Origin: Coriobacteriia bacterium
GTDB lineage: Bacteria; Actinomycetota; Coriobacteriia; Anaerosomatales; SLCP01
Reading direction: 5' to 3'
Assembly (NCBI GenBank): GCA_007125735.1
Contig: SLCP01000013.1
Coordinates: forward strand, 1-56,975
Length of the DNA stretch: 56,975 nucleotides
The translations under genes were made by a program, and so were the position numbers. The notes under the pieces were generated by a model. It saw nothing but the letters and a program-made list of their open reading frames with translations, was not told the origin of the DNA and made no database searches. Numbering within the stretch: the first letter of the stretch is position 1; each line of letters opens with the position of its first letter. Below, one piece after another: positions 38,781 through 47,168 of the stretch.

Positions 38781-39938
38781 TCAGAGCGTGGCCTCGATCC
38801 GCGCGATGGCCTCTTCGAGGCGGTCGTCGGGCGTGGCGAGCGAGATGCGGATGTAGCCCTCTCCGCTCGGGCCGTACGCGTTACCCGGTGCGACGATGAC
38901 GTCGGCCTCCTGGAGCACCTTCTCGGCGAATCCGGCCGAGGTGAAGCCCTCAGGTACGCGTGCCCACACGTAGATGGTGCCCTTGCACGGGTGGGCCTGC
39001 AGGCCGATCTTGTTGAGCGCCGGCATGACCATGTCGCGGCGGCGCTGGTAGAGCGCGGAGAGCTCGAAGACGTCGTCTTGCGGCCCGAGCATCGCCTCGA
39101 TCGCCGCGTCCTGTACCGCGGTGAACACGCCGGAGTCGATGTTGGACTTGACCGTGCCGAGCGCCTTGATCGCGCTCGCGTTGCCTGCAGCGAACGCAAC
39201 ACGCCAACCGGTCATGTTGTACGACTTCGAGCAGCTGAACAGTTCGATCGCCACGTCCTTGGCTCCGGGGCGCTCGAGGAAGCTCGGCGGGCGGTACCCG
39301 TCGAATCCGATCTCGGAGTAGGCGTTGTCGTGGATGATGAGCAGGTCGTTCTCGCGGGCGAACGCGATCACCCGGTCGAAGTACTCGTCGTTCGCGATGG
39401 CCGAGGTGGGGTTGTTGGGGTACGAGAGGAACATCATCTTGGCGCGGGCGAGCACGTCTGCCGGCGTGGACTCGAAGTCGGCGAGGAAGCCGTTCTCCTC
39501 GGTCATCGGCATGAAGTGGCTCTCGCCACCGGCGAGGATCCCACCGGTGTGGTACACCGGGTAGCCGCAGCCGGGAACGAGCGTGACGTCACCGGGGTCG
39601 ACGTAGGCGAGGAAGATGTGCGCGATACCCTCTTTGCTGCCGATGAGGGCGACGACCTCGTCATCCGCATCGACGTCGACTCCGAAGCGGCGGTCCATCC
39701 ACTCGGCGCACGCGTCGCGGTACCGCTTCGCTCCGAAGTAGCTCGGGTACTGGTGGTTTGACGGGTTCTTGATCGCCTCGGCCATGGCGCCGACGATCCG
39801 GTCGGGGGTCGGCGTGTCGGGGTCGCCGATGCCGAGCGAGATGACATCGATGCCCTGCGCCTGCTTCGCCTCCTTCTTGCGGTCGATCTCGGCGAACAGG
39901 TACGGAGGCAGGTTGGCGATACGCTGCGCGGTTCTCAC
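38781..39938 (-). CDS. dapL: LL-diaminopimelate aminotransferase (DapL) family protein
   Basis: A 385-residue class I/II PLP aminotransferase. The cofactor lysine lies in ELFSCSKSYNMTGWRVAFAAG; other features are LPPYLFAEIDRKKEAKQAQGIDVISLGIGDPDTPTP and FLSYPNNPTSAIA. DapL converts tetrahydrodipicolinate and glutamate to LL-DAP in one step, which fits the dapF gene just upstream in the same operon. Closely related enzymes act on other 2-oxo acids, so the assignment leans on context. The GTG at 39938 gives the family N-terminus (RTAQRIANLPPY); its ribosome site is weak, and ATG 39992 is an alternative. Confidence 0.82.
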   Translation of the reverse strand: MRTAQRIANLPPYLFAEIDRKKEAKQAQGIDVISLGIGDPDTPTPDRIVGAMAEAIKNPSNHQYPSYFGAKRYRDACAEWMDRRFGVDVDADDEVVALIGSKEGIAHIFLAYVDPGDVTLVPGCGYPVYHTGGILAGGESHFMPMTEENGFLADFESTPADVLARAKMMFLSYPNNPTSAIANDEYFDRVIAFARENDLLIIHDNAYSEIGFDGYRPPSFLERPGAKDVAIELFSCSKSYNMTGWRVAFAAGNASAIKALGTVKSNIDSGVFTAVQDAAIEAMLGPQDDVFELSALYQRRRDMVMPALNKIGLQAHPCKGTIYVWARVPEGFTSAGFAEKVLQEADVIVAPGNAYGPSGEGYIRISLATPDDRLEEAIARIEATL

Positions 39939-40030
39939 TCTTGTTCCATCCCCTTCGGATCGGTGACGTACTGGTGGTGCGTCGGCGTTCATCGGCCCGC
40001 ACCCGGCCGTTGGCACATGGTAGCAGAGTG

Positions 40031-40900
40031 CTACGCGGGAGACTCCTCATCGATGAGCACGGTGCCGGTGAAGACCTCGGTGGCTGGTCCGGTCATGTAG
40101 ACGTGATCGTCGGTATCGAGCAGGATGCGCAGTTCGCCGCCGGGCAGTTCGACCGTGGCCTCTCGGCCGGTGTAGCATGCGAGGACCGCGGCCACGAGGG
40201 TCGCGCACGCTCCGGTGCCGCAGGCGAGTGTCTCCCCCACCCCGCGCTCCCAAACGCGCAACCGGATGTGATCGGGCGCCACGAGCTGGGCGAATTCGAC
40301 GTTGGTCTTCGCGGGGAAGGCTGGATGGGTCTCGATGACGGGCCCGAGGGTCTCGACGGGAGCCTCCTCGACGTCGTCGACCCAGAGCACCGCGTGCGGG
40401 TTGCCCATCGAGACGGCCGTGACGTCGTAGGTGCCGAGCTCTGTCTCGAGCGGGTACGCGAGCACCTGGTCGCCTTCGATCGCAGTCGGGATGTCGGCGG
40501 GTGTGAGTATCGGCTCGCCCATGTCCACGGTAGCGGTCTCCATGGTGCCGTCCGCGGCACGTTCGACCCTCACCGGGCGCACTCCGCCGAGCGTCTGGAC
40601 GCCGATCTCGTGAGCGGTCTCGGGGACCAGATCGTGGTCGACGAGGTACTTCGCGAAGCAGCGTACGCCGTTACCGCACATCTCGGCGGTGGTGCCGTCG
40701 GCGTTGTAGTAGAGCATGAAGAAGTCGGCGTCGGGCACGGAGGCGGGCCGCACGAGTATGAGGCCGTCGGCTCCGATCCCGAAGTTGCGGTCGCAGAAGT
40801 ACGCTACGGCCTCGGGGTCTAGATCGAGGGTCTCGTCGAGGTCCTCGATCATGACGAAATCGTTGCCGAGGCCGTGCATCTTGGTGAACTCGAGAGTCAC
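40031..40900 (-). CDS. dapF: Diaminopimelate epimerase
   Basis: A 289-residue cofactor-free epimerase that interconverts LL- and meso-diaminopimelate for lysine and peptidoglycan. The two catalytic cysteine motifs are NADGTTAEMCGNGVRC and LACGTGACAT. The N-terminus FTKMHGLGNDFVMIED is typical. The GTG at 40900 has GAAGGAGCG upstream. With dapL it would supply meso-DAP by the aminotransferase route. Confidence 0.96.
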   Translation of the reverse strand: MTLEFTKMHGLGNDFVMIEDLDETLDLDPEAVAYFCDRNFGIGADGLILVRPASVPDADFFMLYYNADGTTAEMCGNGVRCFAKYLVDHDLVPETAHEIGVQTLGGVRPVRVERAADGTMETATVDMGEPILTPADIPTAIEGDQVLAYPLETELGTYDVTAVSMGNPHAVLWVDDVEEAPVETLGPVIETHPAFPAKTNVEFAQLVAPDHIRLRVWERGVGETLACGTGACATLVAAVLACYTGREATVELPGGELRILLDTDDHVYMTGPATEVFTGTVLIDEESPA

Positions 40901-40937
40901 GTGTCGCTCCTTCTCTGTGTCATCGCCCCTCGATGCT

Positions 40938-41912
40938 TTAGTGTTCATCGGGAGCGGTGGCGCGTGTGTCGGATTCTAGCAGGTCGAGGATAGCGCGGGT
41001 TGCAGTCGGTACCGATCCGTCGGTGACGTCGATCCACACGATGCGCGGGTCCGCCCTGAGCCACGTCGATTGGCGCTTCGCGTAGCGCCGGGTCGCTTGC
41101 TTGATCGCACCTGCGGCATCCTCGAGCGGCACGCCCTCCTCGATCACGGGAACGAGCTCCTTGTACCCGATCGCCTGTGTCGCCGTCAGGGCTGAGCGGA
41201 ACCCGGCAGCTCGTAGGGCTTCTACCTCTGCGAGGAGTCCGGCCTCGAGCATCGCATCGACCCGGTCCTCGATACGCCGGTACAAGACGTCACGGTCGAC
41301 GTGCAGCCCGACGAACGTGGTGTCGTAGACGCTCGTGCGGCGCGAGAACCCCGATGCCTGTGTCGCGTACGACGTGCCTTCCGCCGCCATCTCGAGCGCG
41401 CGTATGGTGCGGCGTACGTTGTTGGGATGGATGAGCGCAGCCGCGTCGGGGTCGACCTCCGCGAGGCGCGCGTGCATCGCAGCCGCTCCGGCTTCCTCGG
41501 CGAGACGCTCGAGTTCGACGCGGACCGGACTCGTCTGCTCGCCGCGGGGAAACGACCAGTCGTCGAGTGCGGCTCGCACGTACATCCCCGTGCCGCCGGC
41601 GACGATGGGAACGCGCCCGCGCTCCGTGATGTCGGTGATGGCTTCGCGTGCTACCTGCTGGTAGAGAGCCGCCGAGAACGGTTCGCCCGGCTCGACGAGG
41701 TCGATGCAGTGGTATGGGACCCGACGTTCACCTGCAGGAGGCTTCGCCGTGCCGATGTCCATACGCCGGTAGACCTGCATCGAGTCTGCCGAGACGATCT
41801 CCCCGCCGACGAGGACGGCGAGCTCCTCGGCGATCGCGGTCTTTCCGGAGGCGGTGGGACCGAGTACCGCTACCACGCGCCATGCAGTATCGGTACAGGT
41901 GCGGCTACACAT
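40938..41912 (-). CDS. miaA: tRNA dimethylallyltransferase
   Basis: A 324-residue enzyme that adds an isopentenyl group to A37 of tRNAs reading codons that start with U. The P-loop GPTASGKTAIAEELA, DSMQVYRRMDIGTAKP, and the WSFPRGEQTSPVR and NNVRRTIRALE regions identify it. The ATG at 41912 overlaps the stop of the MEMO-AMMECR1 gene by eight bases; GTG 41876 is a later alternative. The product is the substrate of MiaB, encoded two genes upstream in the same run. Confidence 0.95.
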   Translation of the reverse strand: MCSRTCTDTAWRVVAVLGPTASGKTAIAEELAVLVGGEIVSADSMQVYRRMDIGTAKPPAGERRVPYHCIDLVEPGEPFSAALYQQVAREAITDITERGRVPIVAGGTGMYVRAALDDWSFPRGEQTSPVRVELERLAEEAGAAAMHARLAEVDPDAAALIHPNNVRRTIRALEMAAEGTSYATQASGFSRRTSVYDTTFVGLHVDRDVLYRRIEDRVDAMLEAGLLAEVEALRAAGFRSALTATQAIGYKELVPVIEEGVPLEDAAGAIKQATRRYAKRQSTWLRADPRIVWIDVTDGSVPTATRAILDLLESDTRATAPDEH

Positions 41913-43281
41913 ACCGGTCCACGGTGAAGCGGTGGCACTCGATGGGCTCGTGGGGGCCGATACCTGCTTTGCGCCGGGCTATCTCGAGCTGGCGGGCCGG
42001 CGTGTCGACGCCGTCGAGGTCCGGGAGGAGCAGGCCCTGACGAGCATCGCATCTCACGATGACGCCGTAGCGCGACGGATCGAGGTCGGCCTCTTCGCAC
42101 TGCTCGGGCGGGTTGAGGACGTCGACCTTGATCTCAAGGTCGACAAGCTCGGGTGGCTCGAGCGCCGGGAATCGCGGATCGGCGGTCGCAGCCTGGACGG
42201 CGTTGTGTACGACCTCCGCGGCGAGCGTGGGTGCGGTGGGCACGATCGTGCCGATGCAGCCCCTGAGCGACCCGTCGCGGTAGAGCGTGACGAAGGTGCC
42301 GGCGCGCTCCGGGAGCGTGGTGTCAGCGAGAGGCTCCGGGGCGAGACGCTCTCCTCGGCCGACGTACGCCTCGATGGCTGCTCGGGCGAGGGAGACCAGC
42401 TCGTGTTCGTCGTGACCGGCGGCCCCTCCCTTCGAGCCGCGAGCCGGGGTGTCGAGTCCGAGCGCAGCGAACGTCTGGGCATCGGCGACGAGAGCCGTGA
42501 GGTAGCCGACGCCCCAGGGGGCCTCGTAGGCGAGCACGCGGGTGTGGGCGTCGGGCACGGCCCCGGAGAGCGTCACAAACGACCTCAAGCCGCACTCCCC
42601 CGCCATGTCCGCGAGTCGCGCGTCGATCGAGGCAAGCCCATCGAGGTCGCCGGCTTCAACGAGCTCCACGACCGTCTCGTCGAAGCGCTCGGCACCAGGT
42701 GCGAACCCGGCGGGCGCGTCGGGCGAGAGGCGGTGAGAGAGGTCGCCGCTCGCGACGAACGCGACCTTGAGCCCCAGGGTGTCAGCGACGCGTGCGACCG
42801 CGCGTCCCACACCGCGGTGAGCGGCCATGTCGAGGCCGGAGAGCGAAAGGCTGACGATCGGCCAGCGTCCCTCAGGGTCGAGGAAGCTCATCGGCACGAT
42901 CACGCCGTGATCGAGCAGACCGGAACCGAGCCGCGCCACGGATCCCCGGTCGATGGTAGGCACCCCGGCTCCTGCGAGTGTAGCGATGAGTGAGGTCGCG
43001 AACGACGGGTCGCCGGCGTACTCAAGGGCAGTCTCGGGCGCGCCGAAGCGACTGAGGTCGCCGCCGTAACGCTCTGCGGTGTCGATGACGAACGCGTCGC
43101 TTACCGAGGGACTGTGCGGCGACATCACGACCACCGTATCGGGACCGAATCGCCCGAGAGCGTCGGCCGCCTCGGTCATGGCGTCTACCGAATCGCGCGT
43201 GCGAGCCGCGTCACGGCCACCCACAGCGTCGAGCATGATGGGTGGGTGTGGTGCGATGATGCCGAGAACCCCGTGAGCCAT
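41905..43281 (-). CDS. Fusion of MEMO-like (LigB dioxygenase fold) and AMMECR1 domains
   Basis: A 458-residue protein. The N-terminal half (about residues 1-275) is a MEMO/class III extradiol dioxygenase-like domain: GIIAPHPPIMLDAVGG, VVVMSPHSP, FVASGDLSHRLSPDAPAGF. The C-terminal part (about 285-458) is AMMECR1: GTFVTLYRDGSLRGCIGTI and a following DPRFPALEPPELVDLEIKVDVL. These domains, with a radical SAM protein, make up the poorly understood AmmeMemoRadiSam group; no radical SAM partner is adjacent here (the nearest, MiaB, is a tRNA enzyme). A single polypeptide shows that the two halves act together. GGAGGAG supports the start. Confidence 0.86.
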   Translation of the reverse strand: MAHGVLGIIAPHPPIMLDAVGGRDAARTRDSVDAMTEAADALGRFGPDTVVVMSPHSPSVSDAFVIDTAERYGGDLSRFGAPETALEYAGDPSFATSLIATLAGAGVPTIDRGSVARLGSGLLDHGVIVPMSFLDPEGRWPIVSLSLSGLDMAAHRGVGRAVARVADTLGLKVAFVASGDLSHRLSPDAPAGFAPGAERFDETVVELVEAGDLDGLASIDARLADMAGECGLRSFVTLSGAVPDAHTRVLAYEAPWGVGYLTALVADAQTFAALGLDTPARGSKGGAAGHDEHELVSLARAAIEAYVGRGERLAPEPLADTTLPERAGTFVTLYRDGSLRGCIGTIVPTAPTLAAEVVHNAVQAATADPRFPALEPPELVDLEIKVDVLNPPEQCEEADLDPSRYGVIVRCDARQGLLLPDLDGVDTPARQLEIARRKAGIGPHEPIECHRFTVDRYV

Positions 43282-43321
43282 CGCTGACGTCTCCTCCAGG
43301 GGGTGCGTTCGTGTCGCGTTG

Positions 43322-44653
43322 TCACTCCCCAGAGACTATGTACCCGCCGAGGAACCAGGTCTGAGCCTCGTCGATGTGGACGCGGAAGAAGCGTCCCGCG
43401 AAGTCGCTCGCTGAGGGGCCGTCCGGGAGGGCGACGTGTACGACCTTGTTGCCCGCCGTGCGGCCTGAAAGCATCGTTTCGTCGCGCTTGGAGACGCCCT
43501 CGAAGAGGACGTCTTGAACCGTGCCGAGGAGCGCGACGTTCTTGGCGACCACCGAGCGCTGGACTGCATCGACGAGCGCATCGAACCGCTGCTGGGCGAC
43601 ATCGCGCGGGACCGTGTCGGTGAGAGCCGCGGCTGGCGTGCCCTCGCGGGGAGAGAAGATGAACGTGAAGGCCTGGTCGAAGCGGGCTCGCTCGACGACA
43701 TCCATGGTCTCGGCGAAGTCGTCTTCGCTCTCCCCCGGGTAGCCGACGATGATATCGGTCGACAGCGCGATATCGGGAATGGCCGCGTAGAGACGTTCGA
43801 CCAGGTCGAGGTAGTGATCTTTGGTGTACCGGCGGTTCATCGCCGCAAGTATGCGGTCCGAACCCGACTGGACCGGCAGGTGGAGGTAGCGGGCGACCTG
43901 TGGCGTCTCGGCCATCGCCGCGATCGTGTCGTCCGAGAGGTCCTTCGGGTGACTCGTGGCGAACATGACGCGTCCGACCCCGGTCGCAGCGACTGCGCGG
44001 AGTACCTCGGCGAAGCGTGGCGCACCGTACAGGTCACGACCGTAGGAGTTGACGTTCTGGCCGAGGAGCGTCACGGACACCACTCCCTCGGCGACGAGGC
44101 GTTCGCACTCGGAGACGATCTCCTCGAAGGGCCGGGACCGCTCGCGGCCCCTGACGTGCGGGACGATGCAGTAGCTGCAGAAGTTGTCGCACCCCACGGT
44201 GATGGGAACCCATGCATGCCACGGGTGCTCGCGCTCGAGCGGCAGATCGAACGTCGAGTCGTCGCCGGCATCCAGTGTCTCGGCGACGGGTCGCTTCGCG
44301 GTGTGTGCGGATTCGAGCAGCGCAGGGAGACGGGCGATGTTGTGCGTCCCGAACACGACATCGACGTGCTTGAGTTGGCCGAGGAGCGCGGCGCCGTCTC
44401 GCTGGCCGATGCACCCACCCACGGCTATCAGCTGCCCGGGTCTCGCCGCCTTGACGCTCTTGAGGGACGCCACCTGCCCGAGGAGACGGATGTCTGCGTT
44501 CTCGCGTACGCAGCACGTCATGAAGACGACGACGTCGGCGTGCGCGGGGTCATCGACCGGTGTCATGCCCTCCGAGAGGAGCATACCGGTGACGCGCTCG
44601 GAATCGTGCTTGTTCATCTGGCACCCGAAGGTGCGGACCAGGAAGGTCTTCAT
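43322..44653 (-). CDS. miaB: tRNA-2-methylthio-N6-dimethylallyladenosine synthase
   Basis: A 443-residue radical SAM methylthiotransferase acting after MiaA on tRNA A37. The N-terminal UPF0004 domain has TFGCQMNKHDSERVTGML; the radical SAM cluster is CDNFCSYC; a TRAM domain closes the C-terminus. The MiaB class is supported by WVPITVGCDNFCSYCIVPHVRGRERSR. The ATG at 44653 gives the usual start (MKTFLVRTFGCQ); a GTG nine bases upstream is possible. RimO, a relative, lies at 53236. Confidence 0.95.
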   Translation of the reverse strand: MKTFLVRTFGCQMNKHDSERVTGMLLSEGMTPVDDPAHADVVVFMTCCVRENADIRLLGQVASLKSVKAARPGQLIAVGGCIGQRDGAALLGQLKHVDVVFGTHNIARLPALLESAHTAKRPVAETLDAGDDSTFDLPLEREHPWHAWVPITVGCDNFCSYCIVPHVRGRERSRPFEEIVSECERLVAEGVVSVTLLGQNVNSYGRDLYGAPRFAEVLRAVAATGVGRVMFATSHPKDLSDDTIAAMAETPQVARYLHLPVQSGSDRILAAMNRRYTKDHYLDLVERLYAAIPDIALSTDIIVGYPGESEDDFAETMDVVERARFDQAFTFIFSPREGTPAAALTDTVPRDVAQQRFDALVDAVQRSVVAKNVALLGTVQDVLFEGVSKRDETMLSGRTAGNKVVHVALPDGPSASDFAGRFFRVHIDEAQTWFLGGYIVSGE

Positions 44654-44688
44654 AGCCGGCACAGTGTAGCACGCGGTGGCGTCGTGGC

Positions 44689-45534
44689 TCAGGGAGTCTC
44701 ACGTGCTGGCAGTGGGCGATTCGCAGCGGCGAAGAGCGACTCGAGGATACCCGGTGGGATGTCGGTGGAGGCGAGATCACCGGTCGGCGCGCCAGGGTCG
44801 TGGAAGTCGGTGCCTCCGGTGACGATGAGGCCCAAACGGTCCGCGATCGATGCGTACCGTTCGCGATCCGCCTCGTCGTGCTCGCCGTGGTATGCCTCGA
44901 TGCCGGCAAGCCCGTGTGCCACGAGGGCGGGGACGATCTCGTCGCCACCGGTCACGCCTGGGTGCGCGAGCACCGGCACTCCGCCGACGGCGCGCACGAG
45001 GCGCACTGCGTCCTCCGGCGAGCGGACGTCTTTGGGCACGTAGAAGGGCTTTCCTCGGCCGAGGAGGCGACGGAACGCGTCGGCTACATCGTCGGCGAGA
45101 CCTTGCTCGACGAGGACCCGGGCGACGTGGGAGCGACCGACGGCGGCTCCTGCCGAAAGCGCAAGAACGTGGCGCATATCGATCGTGTAGCCGGCAGCAG
45201 CGAGCGCCGACACGATCGCTTCTGCGCGTCGCATCCGCGCTTCGCGCAAGTCGCGGAGGTAGTCGAGGAAGCCTTCATCGGTGTGGTCGACGAAGTAACC
45301 GAGGATGTGGACGTCCCGGTCCTGGTGGACTGCCGACAACTCGACGCCCGGAACGACGATCGGAGCGTGAGGCAGGACGTTCGCAGCGGCTAGTGCTTCA
45401 GCGACGCCCTCGACCGAGTCGTGGTCCGTGATGGCGATCGCCCGGACACCTTTCTGGGCGGCGAGTGCGACGACTTCGGCCGGGGTCAGCGTGCCGTCGG
45501 AGGCGGTGGTGTGGACGTGGAGGTCGATGCGCAC
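44689..45534 (-). CDS. PHP domain phosphoesterase
   Basis: A 281-residue metal-dependent phosphoesterase. It opens with IDLHVHTTASDGTLTPAEVVALA (metal-binding HVH) and continues AITDHDSVEGVAEAL, GVELSA and VLAHPGV, the standard PHP metal ligands. Relatives (YciV/RnmA-like) hydrolyse 3',5'-nucleoside bisphosphates or short RNA/DNA 5' ends, but substrate cannot be fixed from sequence. GGAGGTAG precedes the GTG. Confidence 0.85.
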   Translation of the reverse strand: MRIDLHVHTTASDGTLTPAEVVALAAQKGVRAIAITDHDSVEGVAEALAAANVLPHAPIVVPGVELSAVHQDRDVHILGYFVDHTDEGFLDYLRDLREARMRRAEAIVSALAAAGYTIDMRHVLALSAGAAVGRSHVARVLVEQGLADDVADAFRRLLGRGKPFYVPKDVRSPEDAVRLVRAVGGVPVLAHPGVTGGDEIVPALVAHGLAGIEAYHGEHDEADRERYASIADRLGLIVTGGTDFHDPGAPTGDLASTDIPPGILESLFAAANRPLPARETP

Positions 45535-45567
45535 AGCCAGCTACCTCCAGGGGCGCCTACGACACGG

Positions 45568-45840
45568 TCAGCGGTGTTGGCCGCGCGGTTCGACGAGAAG
45601 CCGGATGGCGGTGCGCTCTTCGCCGTTGATCGAGATCTCAGCGAACGACGGCACGCAGGTCAGCTCGATGCCAGATGGCGCAACGAAACCGCGAGCGATC
45701 GCAACCGCTTTGATGGCCTGGTTAAGGGCTCCGGCGCCAACCGTCTGGATCTCAACAGCACCCTGTTCCCTGATCACGCCTGCGAGTGCACCCGCGACCG
45801 AGTTCGGGTTCGACTTGCTCGAGACCTTGAGGACTTCCAC
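45568..45840 (-). CDS. spoVS: Stage V sporulation protein S family (SpoVS)
   Basis: A 90-residue Alba-like nucleic-acid-binding protein, nearly identical in pattern to Bacillus SpoVS: EVLKVSSKSNPNSVAGALAG, EIQTVGAGALNQAIKAVAIARGFVAPSGI and NGEERTAIRLLVEPR. The GTG at 45840 is favoured because AAGGAG lies seven bases upstream and the protein then begins exactly like Bacillus SpoVS; ATG 45846 lies almost on the ribosome site. SpoVS occurs in many non-sporulating bacteria, so it does not show sporulation. It is downstream of the GHKL ATPase and rny. Confidence 0.95.
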   Translation of the reverse strand: MEVLKVSSKSNPNSVAGALAGVIREQGAVEIQTVGAGALNQAIKAVAIARGFVAPSGIELTCVPSFAEISINGEERTAIRLLVEPRGQHR

Positions 45841-45942
45841 GGACATACTCCTTGCACTACTGGCACGCTGCTTCGGTGCCGCACTGCGTGCGGCGAGTTC
45901 GACTCTGCTGCGAAGTAAGGTGCGTTCTGCTCCGTGCACTCA

Positions 45943-45948
45943 AGTATA
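45943..45948 (-). promoter_or_regulatory. Putative -10 element for spoVS
   Basis: On the minus strand TATACT is a five-of-six -10 match in the 133-base gap between the GHKL ATPase stop and the spoVS start. No good -35 is seen. Confidence 0.3.
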
Positions 45949-45973
45949 GCGTAAAGGAAGCGTTGAGGGCGGC

Positions 45974-47059
45974 TCATTCCTCTTTCTCGACGTCGAACCT
46001 TACCCTGAGGCCATCGCGGGTCACGGTGACCTTAGGTTCACCCTTAAGGTGCACGTAGTAGCGTTCTGCAAGGTCGTCAAAGGCACGGGCGAGATCCTGC
46101 TTGAATCGAGCAAGATCGGTGTGGTGTATCTTCAGCCCTCGGCGGTCTCGATAGATGTCGGGTTCGACGGTAGTGGGAGCCTCCTCGTCGGTGCCAACCT
46201 GGGAGATCACCGTGTCGAGCGGCGAGAGGTGACCCCCGAGTATGCGGTGCGCGGTCCGCTCCGATACGGGTAGTGCAAGGTCGCTGCATATTCCGACGAG
46301 TTCGTGAGCGTCCGCCGCGGTGGCGGGACGTTGCCAGACGGGAAGCCGCTCCGCCTGGTCCGAGAAGAGCAAGCGAGAGGTGTCGAGTGTCTCGCGCGCG
46401 GCTGCGTAGAGGGTCGCGACGATCTCGGCGGGCGAGCCGAGGTAGATATCGAGTTCGGGGTGCTCGCATGCGAACTCGACGATACGCCTGACGATGTTGT
46501 GCGGGCCGCGTACGACCTGCAGGCGGCCCGCGGGGTCATGCTCGACGACCGGCCACTGGGATTGATCAGCGCGCTCCGGGAGTTCGGCTGTGTCCGCGGT
46601 GACGGCCACTGAGGCTCCGAGGTGGGCATCGGAGGTGGCGATACGGATCTCCCGGACGTTGGTGCGAACTGAGAAGAGCGCCATTCCTCGGCCGTGGACT
46701 CCCCATCGATCCATCACCATCGTATCGAGCTTGGAGGTGACTCGCGGCTCGAAGACCGCATCGTGGAGCGTGGGAGGTACGCCGATCCCGTCGTCGACCA
46801 TGGTCAGCGTTCGGAGGTCCTTCTCGCGCGCAGTGGCGATGAAGAGCCGCTGCGCATGAGCGTCACGCGCGTTGCGCAACAGCTCTATGACGACGTCTTC
46901 GAACGAGCGGATGTCGTGACGCGCCTGGCGACGCTCGGCCTCCGACGTCCGGAGCCGTACGAAGCCGTCACCGAGGTTCTCCTCGATCTTCAGATACGCC
47001 TCGCCCGACACCGAGCTGACGAAATCGAGGAGGTCTTCGGTGTCGTTGTGTTCGTGCAT
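45974..47059 (-). CDS. GHKL-type ATPase of unknown function
   Basis: A 361-residue protein with a GHKL (Hsp90/MutL/histidine-kinase) ATP-binding domain: N box IELLRNARDAHA (E59, N63), G1 box MVDDGIGVPPTLHDAVFEPRVTSKL (D89-D90-G91), and a second glycine box WGVHGRGMALFSVRTN. Residues about 200-361 are an uncharacterised C-terminal domain ending in KVTVTRDGLRVRFDVEKEE. There is no histidine phosphoacceptor or membrane segment, so it is not a usual sensor kinase. It lies between rny and spoVS. The ATG at 47059 is chosen because the longer frame would read through a terminator hairpin; its ribosome site is weak. Confidence 0.8.
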   Translation of the reverse strand: MHEHNDTEDLLDFVSSVSGEAYLKIEENLGDGFVRLRTSEAERRQARHDIRSFEDVVIELLRNARDAHAQRLFIATAREKDLRTLTMVDDGIGVPPTLHDAVFEPRVTSKLDTMVMDRWGVHGRGMALFSVRTNVREIRIATSDAHLGASVAVTADTAELPERADQSQWPVVEHDPAGRLQVVRGPHNIVRRIVEFACEHPELDIYLGSPAEIVATLYAAARETLDTSRLLFSDQAERLPVWQRPATAADAHELVGICSDLALPVSERTAHRILGGHLSPLDTVISQVGTDEEAPTTVEPDIYRDRRGLKIHHTDLARFKQDLARAFDDLAERYYVHLKGEPKVTVTRDGLRVRFDVEKEE

Positions 47060-47094
47060 CCGTCGGGTCCGATCGCGCGCTCGAGGGTGGCGGG

Positions 47095-47122
47095 ACAGCA
47101 AAGAGGCCGCGGTCGCGGCCTC
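47095..47122 (-). terminator. Probable intrinsic terminator of rny
   Basis: Reading the minus strand, GAGGCCG and CGGCCTC (47116-47122 with 47103-47109) form a 7-bp stem around a six-base loop, followed by TTTGCTGT. It lies 47 bases after the rny stop and before the GHKL ATPase ATG. The T run is short, so termination may be partial. Confidence 0.5.
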
Positions 47123-47168
47123 CTCGCGCACGGCTGGTAGCCGTGTCTCATGGTATCAGACGCCGGGG

